Below are positions 48,239 to 60,284 of a stretch of DNA of 64,000 nucleotides, piece by piece. Source of the stretch: Valencia hispanica (taxonomy: Eukaryota; Chordata; Actinopteri; Cyprinodontiformes; Valenciidae). The translations under genes and the position numbers were made by a program. The notes beneath the pieces were generated by a model. It had not been told where the DNA came from. It made no database searches and saw only the letters and a list, made by a program, of their open reading frames with translations. Positions within the stretch are counted from its first letter, which is position 1. Every line of letters starts with the position of its first letter. The DNA lies in the NCBI GenBank assembly GCA_963556495.2, contig OY747705.1, forward strand, positions 34,896,298-34,960,297, given 5' to 3'.

Positions 48239-49058
48239 TGCTCCTTGAGTGGAAATGCGTTTACAAGCTGAAGAAAATAAACTGTCGTCGACCAGAAGAA
48301 TCACTGCAATGGTAGACAGACCCTCCATAAAAGGTCTGCACCCCCTGCTCTCCTGGCGGAGAATTGCTTTGCAACACAGACACACCAAGGAAGAAGTATA
48401 AAAGGACAACGTCTCCGTCAATACATGTGCATGTGGGTACAAACTTGCTGACGGAGAACTATAAACTAGGCTTAAAAGTCTGATGCTTGAAACTGGATCC
48501 AACTGGACTATGGGTTAAATGTAATATAACTGTGTTTGATTAAGTAGTGACTGTAATACATCGAATACAATTTGGGGGGTCGGGGGTGCTAGAAAAAAAA
48601 ACGGGTTGCACAAATATTGTAAGTAATACACAAATACTTTCATTGCTAGTATGGCAACACAACAGGCAAAGGTAAACTCATTTGGCATCCTATCCAAGTC
48701 AATTTGTTCAGTCACAAAGAAGTTACCTTAAAATTAAGGCCATGCTGTTTGTATGAAGTAATAAGATTTATTTTACTGGCAATGTAATGTATTTTAGAAA
48801 TACAGTACAGAATTGTACCTATTGGAAAAAACAGTGCAAATTACAGTCTATCTATGGGTGTTGCCAAAGAATGGTTAATAAAGAGCTTCAATCAGTTGGA
48901 CAGTCAAAAAATTCTTCTGCATTCATCCAACCTCTTCCTTCTGTCTGATATGATACAAGACAGATCAAGCCATGTCTGAAAAATGCAACATTTATTAAGT
49001 AAACAGCATTTAAAAGGCATATCTATAAACCTTGGTGACATTTCTTTCATTAATTTAA

Positions 49059-49550
49059 AGAGGCTACATGCAACTTTTCCCCCAAAATAAACATAACAAT
49101 AACCTTTTAATTTGACAATTTATGACTCAAACATCTCCTGATGATCATACTGACACCTTGTCAGCTCACAGTGGGTGCACCTATAAGCCTGTTTCCAATT
49201 TTTCCTATTTTCTGTCGGGTCGGATTTTTCGCACGCTGTCTGCGGATGTGACGTCATGTTAAACGTTTCAGATCACTCTGCCACCACCGCTAGTCAGCAA
49301 TTAGCCTACACTCGCAAGCAGTGTAAAGTGTCATATATGTTGCAAACAAACTTAGTTTCTCAAACAATATATGTATTTGACTGTTCTTACCTCTGCAAAC
49401 ATAATGTTCACTTCTTTGCAGCGGATGACTTGTGAAGTGTGCACGTACGAGCGCGCGCTGCGAGAGCAAGCAGAAAGGAAGAGCAGTTCCGTTTTTTGGC
49501 CACAGGTGTCAGCCACGAGTTTAAAATTCAGAAAATTGCATGCAGCCTCT
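49059..49550. mobile_element. TTAA-flanked non-autonomous element (a)
   Basis: 492 bp. Left end AGAGGCTACATGCAACTTTT after TTAA (49055-49058); right end reverse complements to AGAGGCTGCATGCAATTTTC before TTAA (49551-49554). No coding sequence. Perfect TTAA duplication points to the piggyBac or Kolobok superfamily; the purine AG start is unlike the CCY start usual for piggyBac. Confidence 0.8.
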
Positions 49551-50098
49551 TTAATGGAGTAATTGAAATCAAAATAAACAGAAGTACTCAAAACCATCTG
49601 GATAAAACCAATAGTTTTTCCATTGATTTGAAGCATTAAATTTATTGTTTCATAGTTTGCCCTCCCTTGCCTCTTCCTTCATTTCTGTTTTGCTCTGTAA
49701 GATATATTCATAAGAAATTTGACAAAAAAGGCAAATCTCCGATGGCAAAGTTGATCGATGTACTTTTAATCGATTTAAGTTTGTTAAAGGTGCAATATGT
49801 AAGAATTTTATTGTGAAATAGTCACACAACAGTCTAAAGTCTTAATTATGTTAGAAGGAAGGTTACATTGAATCAGATTTCTTTCTCAGCCTGCTGGGTG
49901 GATGCAACTTGTTTCTATCATTTTAAAAAGGCATCAGAGGGACGTAGTCACTGTTTCCCATCTTTCCCACCTCCATACATCCTGATTCCTGAGCCAATCA
50001 CATATGAGAACACAAGTTTCCCAGGTCTTCAACACAAACACTGCGCTGGCATTTGTAATTTAACATTGACCGGGCTAGAGGCTAAGGTTGAGCTAATT

Positions 50099-50706
50099 TA
50101 GCGTTCACACCGGTGAGCGCGTCCAGGCAGCAAGCCAGCTAGATTACATCCAAAGTCTATGGTACCTACGCATCAAGTGGGCGTCAAGCTGCCCCAGAGC
50201 AAGTCGCACGCGTCGGCGCAGCTGGCATCAGCACGTCCACTGCTGCTCAGACGCGTTGACAGACCACTGGAGCAGCTGCTGAGTGAAGTTGGGAAAACTG
50301 AACTTTGGGGCAGCAAACGTGGGGTGTCAACCAATCGTGGGGACTCTTTGTACTGATGTGGATCGGCAGGTCATTCATTCAAAATGGAGGATCAAATAAT
50401 CGTCGCCATCTGTAATTTTCGTGAATTATATGACCCGTCTTCGTCTTTTTACAAAGACAGGAAGAGATCGGATTTATTTGGAGGAAGATTTCGGAGGATA
50501 TTGGAATGCCAGTCAAGCAGTTAAATATTTTCTTTTAACTTTCTTGTTATGTTAGCTAATGCTAGCCAAACCCGGTTAGAGCAACTACCAGACAACTACA
50601 TGGGCTAAAGAGTGTGCAAGCAGTTGGGTTTGAATTTTAAAGCGTCACCTTTTGTATGTTTGAGCGATTTGACGCGTGGACGCGCTGACAGGTGTGAACA
50701 CCCCAT
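50099..50706 (+). mobile_element. Harbinger deletion derivative
   Basis: About 608 bp related to both ends of the element at 21719-24618: left AGCGTTCACACCGG, GCGCGTCCAGGCAGCAAG; right AGTGTGCAAGCAGTTGGG, GACGCGCTGACAGGTGTGAA. It keeps MADF exon 1 and then jumps from GCTAGCCAAACCCGGTTAGAG near 50585 to the right subterminal region. Tips are eroded and no TAA duplication is readable, so it is older than the 21.7-kb copy. Confidence 0.85.
50384..50512 (+). pseudogene. MADF exon 1 remnant
   Basis: ATG 50384 reads MEDQIIVAICNFRELYDPSS, SFYKDRKR, the start of a MADF domain with the base that the 22006 copy lacks. It is then frame-shifted near 50472 (GGATTTATTTGGAGG against GAATCTGATTTGGAGG), and the splice donor is changed (CCAG|TCAAGC instead of CCAG|GTAAGC). 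Non-functional, but it shows the ancestral reading of the gene. Confidence 0.8.
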
Positions 50707-51013
50707 TTCAATGCTAGCAGTAAATTAGAAAAAAATATAGTCGGCTCGAAAAATATCTCAAGCTACTTTTTTCAATTACCAACAACTCGATTTTGCAGTG
50801 AAATGTATTTCTCTACTTATCAACTTACTGTGTATGACTCGTCTTCACTCGTCGTCTTGAATCTTCTGGCACTGATCTGTAACTGACAACCTGGAATGAA
50901 ACTCACGAAGGAGAGGGGGTGAGTCGCTGAGAGCACACTTTTTTGTTTTTCTATATGAACTTCAGTACTCAAATTTGACCACAAGATGTTCTTCTTACAT
51001 AGTACACCTTTAA

Positions 51014-52879
51014 AGAAACCTGCTTGAGTTTTCTGCAAAAATGCATTTGCAGGAGTATGTAATAATGCAAAGTTTCTTTAAGTCATTTACTGAGTTCATC
51101 AGCAGATGTTTTGTTTAGGAGCAATCTCCCACCAGAGGCTTGGCTCTGGGTCTTTGTGTAGAACCAAACAAGTAACTCTACTGGAGTTACTGTAGAGTAT
51201 GAGTTTCCAAAGCTGGAGTGGAAAAAGGGCCCTTTATTCTGAAAAAAAAGACCACACAAGAGTCACATTTGGCATTAAACTTTCCCACTGAAAGTTTATT
51301 GAGTTATTTTTGTTGCAACATTTTAATATCCAGCCCAGTATGCAAAAAAACAAGTATCCAGAATAGAAACTTCTCACAATAAAACTAGATCCCCTAAAGC
51401 GGTGAGGTGTTGGGTGGTTAAAAGCTAGCAGGGAATCCTCAAGATGTTATAAATTGTGAGAAGGGGTTTCCCATTGTTTAGGAAGTACAGGAGCCGACAC
51501 ATGGCAGGCTTTTGCATTTTTTTCTTCCAGCAACAATACTTGTCTTGACGGCTTCTCCCCCTTCCTGTGTTTTAATGGGCTTGATTCTTCCAAGACAATT
51601 CTGTCTCCTCTTTTTATACTGGATCGGTGGTTTTTCATTTAAACTACCATCTGGGACTTTAGTAGAGATTAGAGTGAATGGAACATGTAATAAATCTACA
51701 GGAAGAGACACTGGGGTTCTCTGCAGAGGGGTGGATTGCAGGTTTACCATACCCTTTGTAAAGAAATTCATTTTTCCAAATAATAAACTTGCCAATTTTG
51801 GAGAGCAACTGGTAATCACTAATTGTATCAGGATGACAGCAATAGTAAAACTGTCATAAATAGAAAATAACTTTTGATTAGTAAAATTCTATACAAACAC
51901 CTCTGAAGGGCTGATCAATAATAATCAGATAATGAGCTCTGTGATTAGACTTTTAAAAGCATATATCTCTTGTCATCTTCAGCCTTTAGATTTATTATCC
52001 TGATGCCTGCAGCAGTAAGGGAAAAAACAAATAATGCAAAGGATAATGAGGTGGTATGCAAAGGCATGTGGAAGGGAGAGAGTGTAGAAATTCAAAAACA
52101 ATTTTGAGTGAAAGAGCAACACCCAAGATCCAATCAGTATGAAATTGTATCTTTATTTGGGTGTAGAAAGGCACAAACATGAACCATCAGACAGTTTCCC
52201 ACAACTGTTTGTATTGTTGATGCCTGTAATTGTTCACTTTCCCAGGGCAGTAATGGAAAAGCCTTTGTTCTTTGGCAGAACAAGGTGGAAAGCTGGACAG
52301 ATACTGACTTCATGAACACAGAGGCCTCAGGTTAATGAAAGGAAGGCATGGAGTTGCATGGGGTGGCAAAATATCACAGAATGGAAAGGGGGCGGTGGGT
52401 AATCCCCTTTTAATAGATCTGCAGTGAAACAACACTTTATTACCATCAAGCTAATTTTAGTATTAAGTTGTTGTGTTTTTAACCATTACACTGACACTTA
52501 CATAAGTTTTTTTTTTACTTTTTAAAATCTAAAGATACTTTTCTTTGATAGAGAATTGATTTGTGTAGTTAATTAATACAAGATATAAATGTATCCTTTC
52601 TGAACACACATATATAGCAAAAAGCACCTTGAACATCCTAACTTTGTTTTCTTTCTAGCAATTGAGGTTTTTGTTGGAAACAAATAGTTAGATTGAACAA
52701 GTTTCAACTGCATTTTTGTCATATATTTTGTAAAAAAAATAATTTCATCAATACATCACATTAAATCTTGCCTATGTAACCTATTATAACCACTTCAGAG
52801 GGAAGGTAGACACCATTATATGTAATATTTTATCTTCTCAATCTAACATGGTTTTAGACATATCTGAGTGTGTGTCTTT
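51014..52879. other. Unassigned intergenic sequence
   Basis: Overlapping frames on both strands at 51478-51859 (113 and 115 codons) show no domain. No repeat recognised. Confidence 0.5.
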
Positions 52880-54189
52880 ACCAAAGGCAATGCTGGACGG
52901 TTTTGTCCTGGTAGAAGCTGGGACTCTTGATAAAGTTTTCTCCTCAGTGAGGCCCACCACATGTGTTTCGGACCCGATTCCCACCTAGTGTTTTAAGCAA
53001 TTTTATGGATCTTTTGGAGATGATATTTTAACCATGATGAATTGCTCCCTTCAAATGGGGTTTTTTCCTGCCACCTTCAAAGGGGCCTTATTGAGGCCCC
53101 TGTTGAAGAAGAGCAATTTAGACTTAATGATTTTAATAATTTCTGACCGGTAACTTACCGTTTTAAGCAGTGTTAGAAAGGCTTGTTTTAATTCAACTTA
53201 ATGATTTTATTAATGTACACAATGTCCTAGAAAAATTTCAGTCTGGTTTTAGGGTGAACCACAGCACAGAGACGGCCCTTCTGAAGATTTTAAATGATTT
53301 TAGATTAAACTACAATGCCCAGAAGATGACAGTGTTGGTTCTACTGGATCTAAGCGCTGCCTTTGATACAGTAGACCACACTATTCTTTTAACCCGTTTA
53401 AAACAGATTGGCCTCTCTGGTGCTGTTCACAAATGGTTTACATCCCATCTCACAGTCAGGACTTTTATGGTAAGTTTAGATACCTGTTCCTCTTAGTTAC
53501 ACAAGATCACATGTGGTGTGCCCCAGGGTTTGATTTTAGGCCCAGTGCGTTTTAATCTGTATATGCTCCCTCTTGGCAGCGCCATCAGAACATGGAGTTA
53601 ACTTTCACAGTTATGCTGATGATACACAGTTATACATCTCCATGTCTCCTGATGATACATGGCCGATGGATGCACTCTTTAACTGCATTTTAGACATCAA
53701 ATCCTGGATGGCAGAAATCTTTCTCCAGCTCAACCAGGACAAAACAAAAGTTTTAATCATCGGTCCTAAGGCTCAGAGAGAGTAACTTTTACCAAAACTA
53801 CAACCACTGTCTCTTAACCCTTCTTCACAAGTGAAGAACCTGGGTGTGATTTTTGACTCTGAGCTGACTTTTATCCCTCACATTAAAAACATTACTAAAA
53901 TAGGTTTTCATCAACTAAAGAAAATTGCCAGTGTCCGCCCCATTCTCTCTCGGGCCAATACGGAGATGCTGATGCATGCTTTTATCACCAGCAGAATTGA
54001 TTACTATAATGCCCTGTTATCTGGTCTTCCCAAAAAGAGTATATCAGGTTTACAGCTTCTCCAAAATCAGCAGCATGTGTCCTGACGAAGACCAGGAGGC
54101 GGGAGCACATTACACCGGTCTTTAAATCCCTGCATTGGCTCCTTGTATGTTATAGGATCAATTTTTAAGATTCTTTTAATGGTTTTTAA

Positions 54190-54863
54190 AGAACCACTCC
54201 GATCATTGTTTTAAGCTATTTTATAGTGTTCTCAGTGGTCTTTAAATTATCATTATGCCGTTCTTAGCCAAAATCACAAAACGTGTCGTTTTCTAGGACA
54301 TAGCTTCAGAAGAGCGACAGTAGGTCATTAGCAATTTGCCTCTGTGTTGTGGCCGGAACAGTTGGCGCGGAGGACTCCTCCCTCTAACCATTGCTGAGAG
54401 CTCTCCATTTACGCTTGCTCTCCTGTTAGTTTACAGCCCCTTACAAACAAGCGGATGGTTCCCGACAGAAAAGAATAAACTTACCGGTAAAGATACAGGC
54501 TGTCCACTTGATGGTGTCTTGATGAAAAGCAATGCACCCGGCTTCAAAAGTAGTTTAGTAGTGAAGTCCATTTTTTCCCCTGCCAGCAGCACCTGCTACA
54601 GCACACAGCTGTTGATCCGCGATAGTCTCCTCAGAACATGAGCGGGCGGGGCAGAGAGGAGCAGGAGCTTGTAGCCCGTCTAGAGTGGTTGCTACATCAC
54701 AAACCCAGTCTGTTTTAGACTGCCTTTTAGCGTCTGCTACTGATTCACAGAACTTTGGAAGCATTAATACTCAGAAATGCAATTTTGAGCTTAATTTTCT
54801 TAAGATATGTCATCTGGCATCAGAAAAATGCCACAAAAACATGATTTTCATTGGAGTGGGTCT
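54190..54863. mobile_element. TTAA-flanked non-autonomous element (c)
   Basis: 674 bp. Left end AGAACCACTCCGATCA after TTAA (54186-54189); right end reverse complements to AGACCCACTCCAATGA before TTAA (54864-54867). Inserted in the RT of the second L2-like LINE. No transposase. Confidence 0.8.
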
Positions 54864-54867
54864 TTAA

Positions 54868-55198
54868 AGGAACATGGGGCAGGATTTGTAAATAAAGTAA
54901 ACATCCATGTCCAGTTTGTCCATCCATGTCCACGTCAATTGATACTGCGTGTGTTCTCGACAGCTTTAAAAGAGGAAGAAAAATGGTTGCAGACCTCCAT
55001 TGATTCAATTGTGAGAATGGATTCTTCTGCAACTGGGAAATGACCATGGATGACAGCCCACTAAAAAGTGGCACTAAGAAAAAGAAGTGTGTCACTGTGA
55101 AGAGGTATGTTTTAAGCGTTTGTGCACTGGCTGCAGTTACTTGGAGCGCCGGCCGCGTCGCTCGTGAGCTTCGTTTCTTCATTCTGCCCCATGCTCCT
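54868..55198. mobile_element. TTAA-flanked non-autonomous element (d)
   Basis: 331 bp. Left end AGGAACATGGGGCAGGA directly after the TTAA that closes element (c); right end reverse complements to AGGAGCATGGGGCAGAA before TTAA (55199-55202). The uninterrupted paralogous site at 63193-63196 has a single TTAA (GTTTTTAAGTGTC in sense). Confidence 0.85.
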
Positions 55199-55984
55199 TT
55201 AAGTGTCTTAATGGTCTTGGGCCTTCTTATCTTTCAGAACTGCATTTACCATATGAACCTTTCCGGTCTCTGCGCTCCTCTGGCAGCCGTCTCCTTTTTA
55301 ATCCCAAAAGTCAGGACACACACTCACTGTGAAGAGTCGTTCCAATTTTATGGGCCTCACCTCTGGAACGGCTGCCGGAGGACCTCAGGGCCGCAGAGAA
55401 CGTTCGCGTTTTTAGCCGAGCTTTTAATTGATTAATTATTTATGAATATCTGCTTAATTGCTCTGCATGTTTTACTTGATAAAATTTTATCAATGTTTTA
55501 CACTAAATAATTCTACATTTTATGAGTGTTAAAGTTTTATCTGTGTTTTACTATTTACTCATATGTATTTACTCTTTAATTTAATATTTTAACCTGTTAT
55601 TTTAATCGTTAATCAGCCTTCCCTCCATTGGGCACCCTGTGCAGGTGCCTCGGCTGTTGCTGTCAATTTGCTGCTGCCAATGCAGATGGCTCCCCTGATG
55701 GCGTTTTCTTACCTGGCTCATCTGTTCTCAGCCCAATGTCCTTCTTTATTGTTACTTTTAAGTGTGTGCATGCATGGGAGATGGGTTGGTGGGGGGTTAT
55801 GTGGAGTTATTTTAATCTGTAAAGCACTTTGAGATGCTATTTTGTATGAAAAGCACTTTAAAAAAAAAGCTTGATTAATTGTTTATTTAAAGATGAAAAA
55901 GTAGGTTTTTATAAGTGATAGCCTTTGCAATCCATCCGACTATTAAAAAATATCTCTGAATAACTTAATTTTCAGCTTCTCTGT

Positions 55985-56590
55985 TTAACCATCCATCTTG
56001 CCTTCCACCTATCTTAGATCAGGTCCGGTGGACATCAAGTCCAAGAGGGATACCAAGTCATCCCTCTCTCTGACAACATTCTCTAGCTCATTCTGAAGGA
56101 CCCAAAGAGATTACCAGTCCAGAGGAGATAAATAGTCACACTGAATAATTTAGATTATTGATAACTTATTTTAATTCATCTACTCAATTCACTTAGAGAA
56201 ACACATTATATAGATTAATTACACACAGATGGATATTTTCAAACCTATATTTCTGTCAACTATGAGGATTTTCCACTTACAACTAATAAGAACATGACAC
56301 CTCAGATTAGAATATTACATTAGACCAAAAAAAGAGAAGAATATGCCAAAATGTGGGTTTATTGAGCAGTAAAGATTGTTATTTAAAGAAGTTGCTTTTA
56401 ATCTGACAAACGAGCCTCATGGGAAACCATATTCTAATTTATTGAATTTGACTATATCCCTCAATGTCTTTCGGCACGAAGAAGCAGCATATTCACTTCA
56501 ATATCCTTCTGGATGATGGCGCTCCTTACCCTATCCTTAAGGCTGAGCTCAGCCATCCCACAGAGGTAGTTCAAGTAGAGATACATTTAG
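55985..56590 (-). mobile_element. Heavily decayed LINE 3' fragment
   Basis: Two patches: CTTAGATCAGGTCCGGTGG ... ACCAAGTCATCCCTCTCTC (56010-56070) and GATGATGGCGCTCCTTACCC, TATCCTTAAGGCTGAGCTCAGCC (56511-56555). They resemble the antisense of an RTE/Rex3-type C-terminus (compare 59640-59690). Interrupted by about 400 bp of unknown sequence. Confidence 0.35.
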
Positions 56591-58554
56591 ATCTTCAGCC
56601 TGAGTTAGTCACCAAAATTTTGATACCCAGAGTAAGCATGCCCATTCCCCTGCCGCTTCATCTTCCTCCCACCTCACAGTCTACCTGAACTTGACTGCCC
56701 TTCCAGCAAAATGTGGTCATTGTGATGGCCTCCTGCTGCTTTTTTGGACTGCACCCAGCCAAGCCCCAGGAGTCAAAACTGGACCACCAGTAGAGCTTCC
56801 AAAGGGTTGCCTTGGCTCTAGCCCCGAACATTTCTCATGAAGCCCCGAATGTTGTTGTTTTTTCACCCCAGAAGGAATAAGTTTACATTAACTGAGCCGC
56901 CCTATGACATTAACGAAGAAGGTAGTTTTGTAATTTCCTGGCTTCAGTGAATGCAACAGAGGCACAACGGTATGACCGATCAGAGAGGAGTTGTGCAGGG
57001 AATCTTCCGTGTCTTATTGGCTGACAGCCCAGTGTTTGATATATCCTCTAGAGCAGTCCTGACAGAAAATGCACATCAGACGATTTTTGACAGAAATAAA
57101 AGGGACAATTCTTTAGTTGCGACAGCTGGCAGTGGGTGGCAAGACTCTGGGCCAACACATAAAACAGGTAAACAAACAATTTATATTCTTTATGTCTTCA
57201 AATTATATGAACATTAGGCAGATTCACAGCAGTGTTTGCGAAAACACGTCAGTTGGACAAAATCTTCGGACATTTTGGACCGACATGCGTTGGTCTGCGT
57301 CTCCCCTTTGATCTGTGTCTCATCATGGCTCCTCATTGCCCCACAGTGCAACTCATTGCAAGCTTTCTCCCGGCCTGTAACTGGCCATTTGCTTTTAGCA
57401 GCACCAGAACTTTCTGGACAAAGCTCTGAAACAGAGACTTTTCTCAGAGTTTAAATTAATAACGGTATTGATTAATCTGGGTCAGAGCCGCTGTGTTTAA
57501 CCCTAAAGTGAGTCTAATTCCCTAGGTCTTATTCAAAATGATTATAGGTAATAATGCTTGAATATTATGTTTATATAAGCCTAAAAATACTTCATTAAGA
57601 CTGGTGAGCAGGGGGGTATCTAGGAAGTTTTTAAAGAGGGCTAAATGGGGGCGAGTGATGATCTTGGGGTGTCACACTCAAATAAAAGCAGGGCTGTAAT
57701 CCAAAGGGGGCGGGGCCTAGACTGAGTGACAGGCATCAGAATCACAACATGGTGGTTTAAAGAGTGATGTACATATAAATACTTAAAATCCATAAATAAT
57801 TCTAACTAATTAAAGCTGATTCTCTGTCTTATCATTCATTAGACTATTATCTACACAGGAAGTGATAATGTAGGCATCTTCATAAATACAAAATAGAAGG
57901 AGCTGCTGATTTAACATTTTGACTGATGATTGTCTGGGAGGAAACAAATCAGAGTATACTAGAATAAACTAGACTACAGCATTGATTAAATCAACAGTTT
58001 TACTTTTGTTCTGTCTTGACTGGGACTGAGCTGCCTTGGCAGAGGTCTGCGCTGTCCGAGTGCTTTTCTAGTTTAAACTATATAATTGAGCCAATTCCCC
58101 CCCCCCCAAAAATGACACTTGAATGCTAATCATGTTGCAAAAGTAAGTTCCTTTTATGATTACCTTTTGATAACATCTATTAAGATAAAATAAATCTGAT
58201 GTTAAAATCGGTTTACAGATGACCTAGACAGGACAGAGAGTGATGAAAAGAGCAGCAGACACAGAGGGCAACCGTGCAACCTGACACAGAACTAACTTTT
58301 GTGCTAGTCAGGGAAAGAAAAACATTTAATTGTTACCTTTTGACAAATTTTAACATCCTGTTTTACCCAATATTAATACTGATTTTAGAGATCTTCTTTA
58401 CATTGTCTCGTTTAAGTCTGAAAATAAATACATTTTGAATCACATATTGCTGAATTTGGCTTTAAACAAGGTGCCACAATGCTCAAGAAAGCTTTAATAA
58501 AAAGCCTTTTTTACTGCGTAGGTTTCCCCAGTTCACTCTAAGAGGGTGTGGGTT
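56591..58554. other. Unassigned intergenic sequence
   Basis: No gene recognised; overlapping frames at 57117-57454 lack a domain. A C9 run at 58099-58107. The 19-mer GAGTGCTTTTCTAGTTTAA at 58058 recurs at 20545. Confidence 0.5.
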
Positions 58555-58760
58555 CAGCCCCCAATCTTTCCAGGTCCAGGAAACTCCCCTGGATCAGACT
58601 CTAGGTCTTTGATTTGCTTTAAGTCTGAGTCCTCCCTGAAACCCAATTTGCCATGGGAGACCCTACCAGCGACTGAACCCCAGAAAATATAGCCCCCAAG
58701 ATCACAGAGATATTCAAATCCCTCCACCACATTAAGTTGGCAGTTCTACAGAGGGCTTAT
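58555..58760 (-). repeat. Decayed fish LINE-type repeat fragment
   Basis: Phrases GGGAGACCCTACCAGCGAC, ATATAGCCCCCAAGATCAC and AAATCCCTCCACCACATTAAG with GTTGGCAGTTC match, from memory, the 5' non-coding part of a common fish non-LTR repeat (ACATAGCCCCTAGGATCA, CCTCCACCACGGTAAGGTGG). Orientation is tentative. Confidence 0.4.
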
Positions 58761-59316
58761 TCAGTTCAATTCAGTCTATTAAGTTAAGTTTATTCATTAA
58801 AATGAAATCAGGCATAATTGAGAAAAGCTGCATTAGGCTGACAGGACCAGGCTTGAGATATTCTGTTTACCCCCACTAGAACCACCGACTTAGGCATCAT
58901 TAATGTGATGGAGGTATCAGTCACGTCTCTCTCTTGTTTTCACTTTGTTTGAGAAGCTCCCTGTTATACTCAGTATTGATTATAAATCTGAATGCTGCTT
59001 GACTTTTAATGCTTAAATAGCCTTGGCCTTCTGCACGACAGTTATTGACACCTTTGACAGCGGCTTACTTACTGTTCTTAGGTCAAAGTTTGTGATAAAA
59101 GGGAGATGTTGCTTTATCACCAAGAGACTCCATTTTCTGGGAGTCTGAAGGTGACCAGCCCTGTGTGTCATGTTGGGTGCTCTAGAACAGCTCTGCAGAG
59201 AGCACAGTGTTACATGCAATATTTACATTCTCAATCTTTTGCATTTGACATGCTCTCAAAGGAATAGTATAGATGGATGTACATGGAATATGGTAGAATT
59301 TACAAACTGCTAACTA

Positions 59317-59728
59317 TCCATCCATCCATCCATCCATCCATTTTCTTCCACTTATCCGGGGTCGGGTCGCGGGGGCAGCAGCCTAAGCAAAGAGACCCAG
59401 ACTTCCCTCTCCCCAGCCACTTGTTCCAGCTCCTCGGGAGGAACCCCAAGGCGCTCCCAGGCCAGCCGAGAAACATAGTCCCTCCAGCGTGTCCTGGGCC
59501 TTCCCCTGGGCCTCCTCCCGGTGAGACGTGCCTGAAACACCTCACCAGGGAGGCGTCCAGGAGGCATCCTGACAAGATGCCCGAGACACCTCAACTGACT
59601 CCTCTCAATGTGGAGAAGCAGCGGCTCTACTCTGAACCCCCTCCAGATGACTGAGCTTCTCACCCTATCTCTAAGGGAGAGCCCAGACACTCTGCGGAGG
59701 AGACTCATTTCAGCCGCTTGTATCCGTG
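59317..59728 (-). mobile_element. RTE/Rex3-type LINE 3' fragment, copy 3
   Basis: Minus strand encodes RIQAAEMSLLRRVSGLSLRD ... QLRCLGHLVRMPPGRLP ... RTRWRDYVSRLAWERLG and a (GATG)n tail of about six units. It is flanked by a perfect 12-bp target duplication AACTGCTAACTA (59305-59316 and 59729-59740). 5'-truncated at the same place as the other two copies. The frame reads through the L-L-P-P position into R-P-D-P-G before stopping at 59352, because CGA replaces the TGA. Confidence 0.9.
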
Positions 59729-60284
59729 AACTGCTAACTAATGCAGGCAAATTATTACTTATTACTTCCAAATATTGTGTAAAACTTTAACATTTTCACC
59801 TTTTGTCATTTTACAGTTACGTCTGAAGGCAATTGGCAGCACTTGATGTTATGTAGGGGTGCAGGGTCTCAATGTGAATGCACATGAACAGCCTTCGTCT
59901 GAGTTCTTCAAAGCTTGGGATATTGTTTTATAAACCAAGATTGTTTTGAACTATTTTTTGCCTGACCTGTCTGCTGTATTCCATGGTCTTTGTGATGCTG
60001 TCTGCTTACTAATGCTCTGTAACAAACCTAAGGCATTCACAGAACAACTATATTTTTACTGGGATTAATCACAGTAAATATCATCAGATTATGGTTAGAT
60101 GACTTCTGAAGGCAATTTGTCTCTGGATTTTATTTAGGGTATCAGGGGTTAAATATCATGTCACACTACAGTTTTTAGATCTTTATTTTAAAACGTTTGA
60201 AAACCATTAAAAAATCCTATTATACTTCTCAAATATGCAATATGTTTTATTTAATGACATGAAATCATTTCAGTTTGTATCAAT

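Larger units (their letters stand above)
45007..48472. mobile_element. Harbinger-like element containing two nested elements
   Basis: Left end AGCCTAGGTCATACCTCTCC after TAA (45004-45006); right end reverse complements to AGCCTAGTTTATAGTTCTCC and is followed by TAA (48473-48475). TAA duplication plus TIRs beginning AGCC fit PIF/Harbinger. TIR identity is low (about 18 of 25), so the copy is old. Its own sequence is 45007-45256 and 48109-48472; the middle is occupied by the element at 45257-48108. The right part holds a possible first exon (48113-48238). Confidence 0.55.
49788..51009. mobile_element. TTAA-flanked non-autonomous element (b), with Harbinger insert
   Basis: Left end AGGTGCAATATGTAAGAATT after TTAA (49784-49787); right end reverse complements to AGGTGTACTATGTAAGAAGA before TTAA (51010-51013). 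Without the Harbinger derivative at 50099-50706 its own length is about 0.6 kb. No coding sequence of its own recognised. Confidence 0.8.
52900..55435 (+). pseudogene. Reverse transcriptase of second L2-like family, broken
   Basis: Reads CVSDPIPT then a stop, [75 protein letters not shown] (in a shifted frame near 53515), YADDTQLYIS (53612 onward), NLGVIFDSELTFIPHIKNIT, RIDYYNALLSGLPKKSISGL. After the insertions come LNVLGPSY-like codons, HTHCEESFQFYGPHLWNGC and a stop at 55435. Stops or frame changes near 52988, 53140, 53495, 53785 and 54085. The R-V-x-x-x-T-R-R-R-E-H-I-x-P-V segment is frame-shifted at 54080. Confidence 0.8.
52880..55870 (+). mobile_element. Second L2-like LINE family, with two inserted elements
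   Basis: RT from about 52900 to 54185, resumed at 55203-55435, then a 3'UTR that ends GTAAAGCACTTTGAGATGC ... GAAAAGCACTTTAAAAAAAA near 55870. Related to, but clearly distinct from, the L2 at 40318 (different C-terminus and 3' end). Interrupted by two TTAA elements (54190-55198). A second piece of the same family is at 63120-63505. Confidence 0.8.

Noticed and set aside
51478..51859. Overlapping 113- and 115-codon frames on opposite strands
   Set aside because: No domain, no splice context, and two long frames facing each other are expected when stops are scarce on one strand; length is within chance for 64 kb.
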